Shown one piece after another: positions 17,218-26,180 of a stretch of 64,000 bases of DNA. The notes below the pieces were generated by a model that saw only the letters and a program-made list of their open reading frames with translations, searched no databases and was not told where the DNA came from. The stretch comes from Actinomycetota bacterium. GTDB lineage: Bacteria; Actinomycetota; Acidimicrobiia; IMCC26256; JAENVU01. The DNA is taken from positions 1-64,000 of the forward strand of contig VGBT01000008.1 in assembly GCA_016870395.1 (NCBI GenBank), read 5' to 3'. The stretch's first letter is position 1, and the number at the start of each line of letters is the position of its first letter. Position numbers and translations under genes: made by a program.

Positions 17218-18722
17218 GGCCGCAGTCTACGGCGGCTGAGACCGAGGACCAGGGCCCCGAGCAGGCCACCGAAGCACGCCCACTCCACCCAGTCGCCGAA
17301 ACGCACGTAGGGTGTCTTTCCGGTGACCGTGGTGACCCGCGCCGTGACGACCTGGTTGTGGAACAGGCGCGTAGTGTGCGACACGCGCCCCGATGCGTCG
17401 ATGACGGCACTGATCCCCGAGATCGACGCCTGGAGCAGCGGGCGCGCGGTCGCGGCGGCGCTCATCTGGCTCAGCGCAAGGTGCTGCTCGGCGTTCGGTG
17501 ACCGTCGGTACGACCGGTTGTTCGTCGTCACGACGAGCATCTGCGCGCCGTCGCGCACCGCGGTGCGCACCAGTGGTCCGAACGCGGACTCGAAGCAGAT
17601 CGCGGTGCCGACGCGGGTGTCGCCGATGTCGAAGGTGACCGTGCGGTCCCCGGGATCGAAGTCCGTGGGTACCTGCTCCAGCTCGCTGACGAAGTCGAGA
17701 GTGTCGCGCCAGGGCACGTATTCACCGAAGGGCACGAGGTGCTGCTTCGCGTAGGTGGCGACGAGTGCACCCGAGGGCGAGTACAAGCGGTTCGCGTTGT
17801 AGCGCTTGCCCGGCGTCTGCTCGTCGATGGCGTTGAGCACCACGTAGCTGCCGTGCCGGCGCGCGATCTCCGCGATCTCGGCACGCAGGCCCGGGTCAAC
17901 CTCGGGGTCGCTCTGCAGTCCCGACTCGGGGAGCACGATGAGGTCGTAACGGCCGCGCAGCCGACGCGCGAGCTCGAGATGGCTGCGAGTGAGGTACTCG
18001 CGGTCCACCTCGGCCGGCGTGAGGCGCCGGTTGAGGTCGTTGCCCTGAAGCATCGCCACCCGGAGCTGCCCGGTCGCGGTCGGGGTGTAGCGGAACATGT
18101 CGAGCAGCGACACCACGAGCACGACCAGGGCGAGACCGCCCACCGCGAAGGTGCGGGCTCGCGACCGACCGGGGTCAGACCGCCAGACGACGACGGCCTC
18201 GAGGATCAACGCGTTCACGAGCACCACGAGGAAGGTGACGAGTGGCACGCCGCCCCACTCCGCCAGCGCCCGGGCGAAGGGCAGGTCGTGCAGGGCAACG
18301 CCGGTCTGGCCCCAGGCGAACCCACCCAGCGGCCAACGGGTGCGTAACGCTTCGGCGAGCACCCACGCGGCCGCGACGACGAACGGCGAGCGGACCCGCA
18401 ACCGCCCGAGACCGCCGACGACCGCGCCCGCGGCCGCCCAGTACGCGGACTGTGCGACGAGCAACGGCACGATCGCGATCGCACCGAAGTACACGGCCCA
18501 CCAGAGGTGGAGACCGAAGAACGCGAGGCCGCCGACGAAGCCGAACAGCGCGGCACGTCCCGGCCCGGCGTCGCGCCATGCCCAGCACAGCGGCACCAGC
18601 GCGACGAACGCGAGCGGCCCCCAGTCGAAGCCTGGGAACGCGAGCGCGAGCAGCAGACCCGAGGCGACCGCGGCGAGCGCACCCGGGAGCAGCGATCGTG
18701 CGCCCCCGGGTGGTTGCGTCAC
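17214..18722 (-). CDS. lnt: Apolipoprotein N-acyltransferase
   Basis: 502 aa. About seven N-terminal membrane helices precede a nitrilase-like periplasmic domain with the Glu-Lys-Cys triad: LPESGLQS (~264), YAKQHLVPFGEY (~323) and TAICFESAFG (~373). A final C-terminal helix follows (CFGGLLGALVLGL). It transfers a third acyl chain to the N-terminal Cys of lipoproteins. It overlaps the upstream DUF4193-like gene (ATG/GTG overlap) and the downstream gene by 4 bases each, so the three form one unit. Confidence 0.93.
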   Translation of the reverse strand: MTQPPGGARSLLPGALAAVASGLLLALAFPGFDWGPLAFVALVPLCWAWRDAGPGRAALFGFVGGLAFFGLHLWWAVYFGAIAIVPLLVAQSAYWAAAGAVVGGLGRLRVRSPFVVAAAWVLAEALRTRWPLGGFAWGQTGVALHDLPFARALAEWGGVPLVTFLVVLVNALILEAVVVWRSDPGRSRARTFAVGGLALVVLVVSLLDMFRYTPTATGQLRVAMLQGNDLNRRLTPAEVDREYLTRSHLELARRLRGRYDLIVLPESGLQSDPEVDPGLRAEIAEIARRHGSYVVLNAIDEQTPGKRYNANRLYSPSGALVATYAKQHLVPFGEYVPWRDTLDFVSELEQVPTDFDPGDRTVTFDIGDTRVGTAICFESAFGPLVRTAVRDGAQMLVVTTNNRSYRRSPNAEQHLALSQMSAAATARPLLQASISGISAVIDASGRVSHTTRLFHNQVVTARVTTVTGKTPYVRFGDWVEWACFGGLLGALVLGLSRRRLRP

Positions 18723-19234
18723 ACGCAGTCCCGGCAGAGGTTCCGCTTGGGGTCGGGACGCTGGCTCAACGGCTTCACCATAAAGCAGAACTCGCAGAGG
18801 AACTCGTCGTCGCGGCGCGGCACGATCTTGCCGGAACCGTCTCCGCGGTCGTCGGGCTCGGCCTCCTCGTCCTCGAGCTCGGCCTCCTCCTCGTCCATCC
18901 GCTCCGCGGCGGTCCGCTCCGCGAGCAGCACGTCGAGGGGCTCCTCCACGTCGTCGGGGTGGAGCTCCTCCTCGAGGTCGACGATCTCGTCTTCATCTTC
19001 GTCGGCCGAATCGTCGGAAGCCTTCGAGGCCTTGCCCTTTCGCCGAGGCGTGGGCACGACCGGATCCACGACGACCTCGCCGATCTCGAGGTCGGCGTCC
19101 TCGTCGTCGAGATTCGCCTCCTCCTCGTCGTCGAGATTCGCCTCCTCCTCGTCGTCGAGATCCGCCTCCTCCTCGAGGTCGAGATCCGCCTCCTCCTCGA
19201 GGTCGGGATCCTCGTCGAAGTTGTCGTCGGACAT
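18719..19234 (-). CDS. Acidic repeat protein with DUF4193-like zinc finger
   Basis: 171 aa. The N-terminus is built from acidic octapeptide repeats (DLEEEADL / DDEEEANL), encoded by a 24-bp DNA repeat. A Lys-rich patch PRRKGKASK and a second acidic stretch follow. The C-terminus CEFCFMVKPLSQRPDPKRNLCRDC is a four-Cys zinc finger like that of actinobacterial DUF4193 proteins, which are usually about 100 aa. The extension and its repeats are the odd part. Function unknown. Confidence 0.75.
   Translation of the reverse strand: MSDDNFDEDPDLEEEADLDLEEEADLDDEEEANLDDEEEANLDDEDADLEIGEVVVDPVVPTPRRKGKASKASDDSADEDEDEIVDLEEELHPDDVEEPLDVLLAERTAAERMDEEEAELEDEEAEPDDRGDGSGKIVPRRDDEFLCEFCFMVKPLSQRPDPKRNLCRDCV
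19101..19196. repeat. Four tandem 24-bp repeats within the DUF4193-like gene
   Basis: Units begin at 19101, 19125, 19149 and 19173 with consensus TCGTCGTCGAGATTCGCC plus TCCTCC. The third and fourth copies have C for T, and the fourth has GAGG for GTCG. A fifth, degraded unit starts at 19197. Being a multiple of 3, the array can vary in copy number without frameshift. Confidence 0.9.
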
Positions 19235-19693
19235 CCTTGCCTTTCGGGGGTTCGGGGGCGCGCACTATACCGCCGCGTCTGAGCGTCGACGCCCCACCTG
19301 CCGCTGGGTCGCCCCGTGTCCCCGCCCGCCGGCTGAAGCGGGGCCCAGGAGACCGTTGGGGCCACTGCTTGGCCCGGCCGACGGCCGCCGGCGGGTTATC
19401 GCAGCGTTCTCTACTTGGTCTCCTGAGCCCCGAGCCCTCGCGTTGCCCCGTCCGGAACCGGTGCCGGCGGCGAGCTGCAGGCGCCGGGACGGCGCGGGTC
19501 GAAGGCGCACTCGGTATGCAACGAGAACGCGCCCCCCTGTGTCAAGCGCAACGGTCGTGCGCGCCGAGCCCGTGACCTGCGGACTCGCGCGTCGGTCCTG
19601 GTCAACGCACCAGAGGATTTTTCGTGCCGGCGCGACGTGGGCGCGGAGCTCTCACCGGCTGCCACCCTTTGCCTCCCTGTTGCGCGCGGAGTG
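19235..19693. other. Gene-free region upstream of the DUF4193-lnt unit
   Basis: About 460 bases without a credible gene between two minus-strand genes. It should hold the terminator of the ThyX-like gene and the promoter of the DUF4193-like/lnt unit. A long inverted repeat is described separately. Confidence 0.6.
19341..19430 (-). ncRNA. Candidate structured RNA / long stem-loop
   Basis: GGGCCCAGGAGACC (19341-19354) pairs with GGTCTCCTGAGCCC (19417-19430) over 14 bp with one mismatch. The 62-base interior can form at least one nested stem (GGGCC/GGCCC). On the minus strand this lies in the likely 5' leader of the DUF4193-like/lnt unit. No Rfam family recognised. Confidence 0.4.
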
Positions 19694-21292
19694 TCACTGC
19701 GCGGCGCGCCGCGCCTCCGCCGCGCGTTCCGCCGCGAGGCGTTCGAGCTCGTAGACCTCGTGGTCCGCGAACTGCATCGCCGCTGCGATCGCGCGGTGGC
19801 CGGCCCGCTCTGCGATGAGCCGGTGCATGTCCTGGGCGACCGTTCGGTACGCGGGATGGCCCTGGGGCGTGGTGCGCAGCTCGATGAGATGCATCGCCTC
19901 GCGCGCGTTCATCTGCATCGCGAAGCGGATCCGGAACGCCAGCGCCACCGCGTACGAGGCCTGCGAAGGGAACCGCAGCACCATCGCGCTGTGAAGCGCG
20001 GCGGAGCGGTTGAGGGCAGTCACGAAGATGGACTCGGAGCCGGCTTCGGTCACCGCCTCCGGCACCATGTAGCCGTGCGTGGGGCTGAGCGGCTGCCACT
20101 CGATCGTGAGCATGCGGTGACGTTGCAGGTCGCGAAACGCCCCGTAGTCGGCGAGGACGTCGAAGCGGTAGTCGGTGCGCTCGAACGCCCGACCCGGCCG
20201 GTGGCGGCGGTTGGCGCGCTCTCCCACGTAGGCCTGAAGCACCGCAACCCGCTCGTCGGCCGACAGCTGTCGCACCCGGGCGAGGATCTGGTCATCGGCC
20301 AGGTTCGTGTGCGGGTAGCAGACCGCGGCGAGCACCTTGTCCTCGCCTTCGGGATCGAAGTCGGTGAGCGTCACCGGCATCCGGGGTCCGGGCTCCTCGA
20401 AGCCGAAGACCCGCCGCACCACGGCCTCGGTGTGCTCTCGGGTCTCGGCCAGATAGCTGGACCAGGCGCCACCGCGCTCGGGTCGGTCGACCCGGCTGAG
20501 GAACGACGGCACCACCTTGCGGAGCTCCGAGAGGATCAGCTCGGAGTAGGCGCGGGCCTCCGGCAAGGGGTGCGCGCGCATCCGCAGCAGCAACGCTTCG
20601 TACGCCTGTCCCGTCCCGTAGATGCCCACGTTGGACAGCGTCGCCGCGGGCAGCATCCCGCGCACCGCGTCGCACGCCTTCGCCTTGATGGTCTGCTTGT
20701 AGACGAAGTCGGAGTCGCCGGGCTCCTTCGGGTACCGATCGCGCGCCCAGTCGAGCATGCGCGGCAGCAGCTCCGAGTAGGCCGCGAACAAGCGATCCAT
20801 CTCCGCGATGTAGAGCGCGCCGAGCGGCGAGTCGAGCACCTCGGGAGGACGGAGGTACCGGTAGCGGCCGCCGAGGCGGCTGTCGTAGGGGATGTAGCGC
20901 GTCGACTGCTCGAGGTACGCCATGAGTCGACCCCACTCGAGCACCTTCGTGAGCAGGTTCGACGCCTGTTCACACGCAAGATGGACACCGCCGAGCTGGG
21001 CGACGGAGTCGTCGCCGTACTCGAGGAACACGCGGTCGTAGAGCTCCTCGGCGCGTCGCAGCCCCGTGCTCGCGTCGAAGGTCAGGTCGCCGCTCACGTC
21101 GAGCGATCCGACGAACTCGTCGAGGAACAGGCGGCGGAGGCTCTTGTCGGAGCGCGAGTAGCGAGCGAACAGCGCGCCCTTCACGACCTCGGGCAGGTTC
21201 ACGAGCGCGAAGACCGGGCCGTCGAGGTTCGTGAAGTACGGGCGGAGGACGTCGCGCTCCGCGCTGCTGAACCGCTCCGCCACGTACTGCAT
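19694..21292 (-). CDS. Long two-domain ThyX-like (FAD-dependent thymidylate synthase-like) protein
   Basis: 532 aa, more than twice a normal ThyX. Half 1 has EWGRLMAYLEQSTRYIPYD, which aligns by eye with the ThyX motif RHRxxSxNExSxRY but with the RHR lost. Half 2 has DLQRHRMLTIEWQPLSPTHGY, keeping RHR but losing SxNExS. Active sites of ThyX form between subunits, so two complementary half-motifs in one chain could make one composite site, or the protein may have another flavin or nucleotide role. The C-terminus is Ala/Arg-rich. Confidence 0.75.
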   Translation of the reverse strand: MQYVAERFSSAERDVLRPYFTNLDGPVFALVNLPEVVKGALFARYSRSDKSLRRLFLDEFVGSLDVSGDLTFDASTGLRRAEELYDRVFLEYGDDSVAQLGGVHLACEQASNLLTKVLEWGRLMAYLEQSTRYIPYDSRLGGRYRYLRPPEVLDSPLGALYIAEMDRLFAAYSELLPRMLDWARDRYPKEPGDSDFVYKQTIKAKACDAVRGMLPAATLSNVGIYGTGQAYEALLLRMRAHPLPEARAYSELILSELRKVVPSFLSRVDRPERGGAWSSYLAETREHTEAVVRRVFGFEEPGPRMPVTLTDFDPEGEDKVLAAVCYPHTNLADDQILARVRQLSADERVAVLQAYVGERANRRHRPGRAFERTDYRFDVLADYGAFRDLQRHRMLTIEWQPLSPTHGYMVPEAVTEAGSESIFVTALNRSAALHSAMVLRFPSQASYAVALAFRIRFAMQMNAREAMHLIELRTTPQGHPAYRTVAQDMHRLIAERAGHRAIAAAMQFADHEVYELERLAAERAAEARRAAQ

Positions 21293-21407
21293 CGGACCGA
21301 CGAGGCTACCGGCGTGCCGGGCCGGGCCCGGGGATCGCGATCGTCAGAGCCGCGGCGGAGGCGACCACCGCGGCACGGGCCGGCGGAGGGGTCGCCGGAG
21401 CCGACCA

Positions 21408-22085
21408 TCAGACCAGCAGCCTGATGGCGCCGGGCACGATTGCGGCGCCGAGCCGGGTGACCGCCCCGGCCGGGTGGCCGTCGGCGAGCACCGGCAGCGC
21501 CCGGCCGTCGACCGTCACCTCCACGGCGCGCCCCGACCCGGTCGCGATCCGGGGGTGCGGGACGTGGTTGCCCGTCGGGAGCCGGGCCCTGAGGGCCCGC
21601 CGCTCGCGCCGCGCCAGGGCGTACACCTGCACCTCGAGCCGCCCGTCGCCGGGGTGGCCGCGCGGCACCACGTCGGCAGTCCCGAGGAACTGGCCGCTCG
21701 CCACCACAACCGTCGTGGCCGGTCCCCGGTGCAGCTCCCGGCCGTCGACGCACACCCGGACGTCGGTCGAGCGGGTGGTCGCCCGCAGGCCTGCCGGCGA
21801 CGTGCCGACGACGACGAGGTTGAGGGCAAACGGCACCGTCGCGCCGTCGAGCGCGATCCCGTCGAGTGGGAGCGCCAGGCCGGCGGGCGCGCGGGCGTCC
21901 TCACCTGGCCCGCTCTCGCCGAGCCCGAGGGCCCGGGCGAGGTCGGATCCGGTGGGACGGAAGGCCACGAGTGCACCGGGGTGGCGGTGTGCCGCGGCGG
22001 CGAGCGCGGCGTCGTTGCCGGCCACCTCGAAGTCGACCGGTCCGTTCACCGGCTCGCCCCAGTCCCTGTCCTTGCGCAGGGTCAT
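21408..22085 (-). CDS. Diacylglycerol/lipid kinase-like protein lacking the ATP-grasping half
   Basis: 225 aa from ATG 22085. The C-terminal region VVVASGQFLGTADVVPRGHPGDGRLEVQVYALARRERRALRARLPTGNHVPHPRI is the YegS/DAGK C-terminal domain. The N-terminus (PVDFEVAGNDAALAAAAHRHPGALVAFRPTGSDLARALGL) is short and has no GGDGT nucleotide motif, so kinase activity is doubtful. It follows the helicase by 10 bases and is probably co-transcribed. Confidence 0.7.
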   Translation of the reverse strand: MTLRKDRDWGEPVNGPVDFEVAGNDAALAAAAHRHPGALVAFRPTGSDLARALGLGESGPGEDARAPAGLALPLDGIALDGATVPFALNLVVVGTSPAGLRATTRSTDVRVCVDGRELHRGPATTVVVASGQFLGTADVVPRGHPGDGRLEVQVYALARRERRALRARLPTGNHVPHPRIATGSGRAVEVTVDGRALPVLADGHPAGAVTRLGAAIVPGAIRLLV

Positions 22086-22095
22086 CGGGCGGGTC

Positions 22096-24738
22096 TCACG
22101 GCCGAACGAGGCTCGACGCGGCGACCACCCCACGGAAGCACTCGTCGGCAGCCGCTCGCGCGACGGCCGCGGTGTCGGGATCGGGCGCGACGTCCGCGAC
22201 CTGGCGGAGCAGGTCGATCACCTGCTTCACGTGGCGCACAAAGTCGCCGCCGGTGAGCTCGTCCTCGTCGCCGAGCACGTCGGCGAGCGTGTCGCCGTCC
22301 GCCCAGGCGTGCAACGCGCCGGCCAGCCCCGGATCGGGGGGCCGCGTCTCGGGCAGTCCCGCGTCGTCCTCGTTCGCGCTCAGCGCGCGCCACAGGCGGT
22401 CGATCGCCCGCGCGCGCTTGGCGACCCGGCTTGAGGGCCAGTGCGGCGGTGGTAGGCCGCGCTGTCCGTCGGGACCCCGCCGCTCGTAGGTGAAGCACGA
22501 CATCACCGCCGCGAGCTCGGGCGGGTCGAGGCCGTCGAGCAGGTGCTCGCGGATCGACTCGGCCAGCAGCAGGTCGGTCTCCGCGTAGATCCGGGTCAGG
22601 AGGCGGCCGCCATCGGTGAGCGACCAGCCATCGACGTAGCCCCACGACTCGAGGACGCGTAGCACCCGGTCGAACTGGCGAGCCAGGCTCTCGCTGCGTC
22701 CCTTCACCCGGCGTTCGAGCCGGGCGACCTCGCGGGTGAGGCGGTCGAGTGCCACGGCCGCCCGGAGGTGCAGCGCGAGCTCGGGACATCCGGCCACGGG
22801 GTGGGCCGCGATCTCGGCTGCCCGGCGCTCGTCCTCGGCCGCTGCGGGATCGGGGGTGAGCGGCGCGGAGAGGTCGGCCCGGCGCAACGCGGTGAGCACT
22901 TCCTTGCGGAAGGCGCTGCTGCGAGGCGCGTACTGCCGCGGCATCTCGATCGTGGTGATCCGCTGGGGTGGTTCGTCGAAGTCGGCTGCGCCGAGGCGCA
23001 CCAGGTTGCGGTTGACACCCAACGCCAGGACCCGGGCGCCGCGGCGCGAGCCCTCGTGCTTGAGCACGACGGCCGCGCTCCCGCCGCGTCGGGCGCGAAC
23101 CACGTCGCCCGGGCGCAGCCGGTCGATCGCCTCGGTGACTCGGCGGGCGCGTTGGGGATCGTGGCGGGTCTCGTCGCGGGCCCGCAGGAGCGCGCGGTAC
23201 TCGTCGAGGTCGCCGCGCTCGCAGCAGGCGAGGTCGCGTTGGCGGGCCAGCGCCTCCTGGCTGCGCTCGAGCCGGCGCTCGAGGCCCACCACGTCTCGAT
23301 CGGCCCGGTACTGCGCGAACGACAGGTTGAGGAGGTGGTGCGCCTCTTCGGCGGCGTAGCGGGACACAAGGTTCGCGGCCATGTTGAAGGTCGGTCGGAA
23401 CGACGACGTGAGCGCGTACGTACGGCGTGATGCCAATCCCGCGACCTGGTCGAAGGGAACGAACGGGTTCCAGAGCACCACTGCGTAACCCCGGTCGTCG
23501 ATCCCCCGCCGCCCCGCGCGCCCGGTGAGCTGGGTGTACTCCCCCGGCGTGAGGAACTCGTGGTGCTCGCCGGTGAATTTCGAGAGCTTCTCGATGACGA
23601 CGGTACGAGCCGGCATGTTGATCCCCAACGACAGGGTCTCCGTCGCGAACACGGCCTTCACGAGCCCGGCGCCGAAGGCGAGCTCGACCGCCTCCTTCAT
23701 CGGCGGGACCATGCCGGCGTGGTGCGCGGCCAGCCCCGCCTCGAGGCCCGCCCGCCACTCGTCGTAGCCGAGCGCGGCCAGGTCGTCGGTGGACAAGGCG
23801 CCGGTGCGGTCGTCGGCGATGCGGCGCAGCTCCCGGCGCTCGTCGCGGGTCGTGAGACGCACACCCGCGGCCAGACACTGGCGCACGGCGTCGTCGCACG
23901 CGGCCCGGCTGAAGATGAAGGTGATCGCCGGCAGCATGGCCTGCTCGGCCAACCACTCGACGATCTCCACCCGTCGCGGCGTGGCGAGGCGGCTGCGCGG
24001 GCGACCCGGCGCGCCTCGGGGGCCGCGGCCGCCATTCCGCTCGTCGAGTCGGGTGGCCTCCGGGTTGGGTCGGAACTCCCCACCCGGCCCGGACGAGAAC
24101 GTGGGGAGCACGTGCAGTCCCCCACCCCGCTCCGCAGCGGCATAGAGGTTCGTCAGCTCGACCGGGCGGCGCTCCTCGATGATCGCGACGGTCTCGCCGC
24201 GCACCGTTCGGATCCAGTCTGCGAACTCCTCTGCGTTCGAGACGGTGGCCGACAGGCACACGAGGTCGACCGTAAGCGGGAGGTGGATGATCACCTCCTC
24301 CCATACCGGCCCGCGGTACGGGTTCTGGAGGTAGTGCACCTCGTCGAGCACGACGTAGCGAAGTCGCTCGAGGGTGTCGGAGCCCGCGTAGATCATGTTG
24401 CGGAGCACCTCGGTGGTCATCACCACCACGGGCGCGTCACCGTTGATCGCGTTGTCGCCCGTGAGAAGGCCGACGTTCGCCGGTCCGTGGACCCGTACGA
24501 GATCGGCGTACTTCTGGTTTGAGAGCGCCTTCAGCGGCGTCGTGTAGTACGCCTTCGTCCCAGAGGCGAGCGCGAGCGCGACCGCGTACTCGGCCACGAG
24601 CGTCTTGCCGGAGCCGGTCGGCGCGGCCACCAGCACCGACCGACCGGCGTCGAGCGCGTCGAGCGAGCGCCGCTGGAACGGGTCGAGTGCGAAGTCGCAC
24701 CCGGCTTCAAACGCCGAGCGCGACGCCGCCGCGGTCAT
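22096..24738 (-). CDS. helY: Ski2/HelY-type DExH RNA helicase
   Basis: 880 aa from ATG 24738; the ORF track start at 24960 adds unnatural text. Walker A is APTGSGKT (~39-46), motif II LDEVHYL (DEVH), motif III SATVSN, and motif VI YTQLTGRAGRRGID. The C-terminal half has the Ski2/Mtr4-like arch and winged-helix text. In mycobacteria helY (Rv2092c) follows tatA-tatC, as here. It overlaps the small membrane protein upstream by 4 bases. Likely role is 3'-5' RNA unwinding in RNA decay or processing. Confidence 0.92.
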   Translation of the reverse strand: MTAAASRSAFEAGCDFALDPFQRRSLDALDAGRSVLVAAPTGSGKTLVAEYAVALALASGTKAYYTTPLKALSNQKYADLVRVHGPANVGLLTGDNAINGDAPVVVMTTEVLRNMIYAGSDTLERLRYVVLDEVHYLQNPYRGPVWEEVIIHLPLTVDLVCLSATVSNAEEFADWIRTVRGETVAIIEERRPVELTNLYAAAERGGGLHVLPTFSSGPGGEFRPNPEATRLDERNGGRGPRGAPGRPRSRLATPRRVEIVEWLAEQAMLPAITFIFSRAACDDAVRQCLAAGVRLTTRDERRELRRIADDRTGALSTDDLAALGYDEWRAGLEAGLAAHHAGMVPPMKEAVELAFGAGLVKAVFATETLSLGINMPARTVVIEKLSKFTGEHHEFLTPGEYTQLTGRAGRRGIDDRGYAVVLWNPFVPFDQVAGLASRRTYALTSSFRPTFNMAANLVSRYAAEEAHHLLNLSFAQYRADRDVVGLERRLERSQEALARQRDLACCERGDLDEYRALLRARDETRHDPQRARRVTEAIDRLRPGDVVRARRGGSAAVVLKHEGSRRGARVLALGVNRNLVRLGAADFDEPPQRITTIEMPRQYAPRSSAFRKEVLTALRRADLSAPLTPDPAAAEDERRAAEIAAHPVAGCPELALHLRAAVALDRLTREVARLERRVKGRSESLARQFDRVLRVLESWGYVDGWSLTDGGRLLTRIYAETDLLLAESIREHLLDGLDPPELAAVMSCFTYERRGPDGQRGLPPPHWPSSRVAKRARAIDRLWRALSANEDDAGLPETRPPDPGLAGALHAWADGDTLADVLGDEDELTGGDFVRHVKQVIDLLRQVADVAPDPDTAAVARAAADECFRGVVAASSLVRP

Positions 24739-25025
24739 GGCTGAGCGGCTGGCGTGGTGATGGTGGTCGCGGAGGTGTCGGAGGAGGTGTCCGCGGGCGT
24801 GACCGCGGGCGGTGGGACCGGCTGCTCGACCGGGACCTGGTTGGACGTCGAGTCGTCGGGGGGCTTGAGGATCCAGATCGCGGCGACGGTCACCACGACG
24901 ACGCCCACGGCCGCGCCGATCGCCTCCAGGATCCGGCGGCGGTCGCGGGGCGGCTTCCACGCGGTCGGGGAACGCCGCGTGGGCGTGCGCTTGGCACCTG
25001 TCGGTGCTGCTCGCTGCTTGCTCAT
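24735..25025 (-). CDS. Small single-pass membrane protein
   Basis: 96 aa. A basic N-terminus (KRTPTRRSPTAWKPPRDRRR), one helix (AIGAAVGVVVVTVAAIWIL) and a low-complexity Pro/Thr tail predicted outside. Overlaps tatC by 4 bases upstream and helY by 4 bases downstream. No family recognised; membrane location fits the Tat neighbourhood. Confidence 0.6.
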   Translation of the reverse strand: MSKQRAAPTGAKRTPTRRSPTAWKPPRDRRRILEAIGAAVGVVVVTVAAIWILKPPDDSTSNQVPVEQPVPPPAVTPADTSSDTSATTITTPAAQP

Positions 25026-25768
25026 CGCTTGAGGATCCTACCGATGAGGATCGCGCCTTCGTAGAAGAGGTACATCGGCACCGCCATGAAGGCGAGGGAG
25101 TAGGGGTCCTGGCTGGGCGTGATCAGGGCCGAGAAGGTCACGATGGCCACGATCGCCCATCGGCGGGCCTTGCGCAGCTGAGCGGTCGTGATCACGCGGG
25201 CGAGCAACAGGAAGACCAGGACCACGGGGAACTCGAAGGCGAGCCCGAAGGCCACGACCATCAGCGAGACCAGCCCGAGGTACTTGTCGGAGGTGAAGAG
25301 GGGCTGCTGCGCGTCACCGCCGACCGCGATGAGGAAGTGCAGCGCCGGTTCGAGGGTGAGGAACGCCACCACCGCGCCGAGGCCGAAGAGCACGAGTGCG
25401 GACACGAGGAACGGCACTGCGTAGCGCTTCTCGTTGGGGTGCAACCCCGGCGTCATGAAGCGCCAGAGCTGCCAGAGCCACACCGGGAGCGCGAGCACGA
25501 TACCGCCGTAGGTCGCGACCTTCAGGCGGGTCAGGAAGGCGTCGGCGGGCGCCGTGAAGACGAGGGCCTTCTTCGGGTCGTCGGTGGCCTCCTTGTAGTA
25601 CTCGAGGAGGAAGTCGATGATCTGGTTGGAGAAGGTGAATGCGACGATGCCGCCGAGGGCGATCGCGATCGCGCAGATGAAGATCCGGCGACGCAGCTCG
25701 GCGAGGTGCTCGAGCACCGGCATCTGTGCGTCGGGTGTGCGCTGCTTGCGCTTCCTGGTCAGGGGCAT
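25022..25768 (-). CDS. tatC: Sec-independent protein translocase TatC
   Basis: 248 aa with six membrane helices. Signature text: HLAELRRRIFICAIAIALGG at the N-terminus, FTAPADAFLTRLKVATYGGIVLALPVWLWQLWRFMTPGLHPNEKR (the conserved Glu in NEK), and GLAFEFPVVLVFLL. It is the twin-arginine signal receptor. It lies 10 bases after tatA. Confidence 0.95.
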   Translation of the reverse strand: MPLTRKRKQRTPDAQMPVLEHLAELRRRIFICAIAIALGGIVAFTFSNQIIDFLLEYYKEATDDPKKALVFTAPADAFLTRLKVATYGGIVLALPVWLWQLWRFMTPGLHPNEKRYAVPFLVSALVLFGLGAVVAFLTLEPALHFLIAVGGDAQQPLFTSDKYLGLVSLMVVAFGLAFEFPVVLVFLLLARVITTAQLRKARRWAIVAIVTFSALITPSQDPYSLAFMAVPMYLFYEGAILIGRILKR

Positions 25769-25778
25769 CGGAGAAGCG

Positions 25779-26141
25779 TCAGGAGCTCGGCGGGGGCTGG
25801 GCCGGGCCGCGAAAGCGCGACGGCGCCCGGCCGGAGGGTGGAGCCGGAGGCGCCGGTGTCACCGCGGGGGGCTCCGGCGCGGGGAGCGCCGCCGGGGACG
25901 CCTCGGGCGGCTCGACCCCGGCCGTGACGGAGTCGCTCGGCGTCGAGCCGGTGGCGGTACTCGTGGCTGTGTCGCCGTGGAGCACCTCGTCGAGCTCGCC
26001 TTTGATGGTCTCCTGGAAGCTGCGGAGCTGGCGCAGGGCGCTGCCGACCTGGCGGCCGACCTCGGGGAGCTTGTGCGGGCCGAAGACCAACAGCGCGACG
26101 AGGACGATCAGGAGGACCTCCAACGGGCCGATTTGGGGCAT
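25779..26141 (-). CDS. tatA: Tat translocase subunit TatA/TatB
   Basis: 120 aa. The N-terminal helix and amphipathic hinge IGPLEVLLIVLVALLVFGPHKLPEVGRQVGSALRQLRSF is diagnostic (FGPxKLP). A Pro/Ala/Thr-rich tail follows. With Pro-to-His variation (FGPHKLP) it could serve as TatA or TatB; no second TatA-like gene is in the window. Adjacent tatC supports the assignment. Confidence 0.92.
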   Translation of the reverse strand: MPQIGPLEVLLIVLVALLVFGPHKLPEVGRQVGSALRQLRSFQETIKGELDEVLHGDTATSTATGSTPSDSVTAGVEPPEASPAALPAPEPPAVTPAPPAPPSGRAPSRFRGPAQPPPSS

Positions 26142-26180
26142 CGGGGCTCCTTTCGCGCCGGGTTGGCCCCGGTGGGCACA

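Noticed and set aside
19101-19220. Tandem repeats considered as a CRISPR array
   Set aside because: Direct 24-bp units without spacers that encode an acidic peptide repeat.
19637-21424. 595-aa plus-strand ORF opposite the ThyX-like gene
   Set aside because: No recognisable motifs; the minus-strand frame has clear ThyX-like text.
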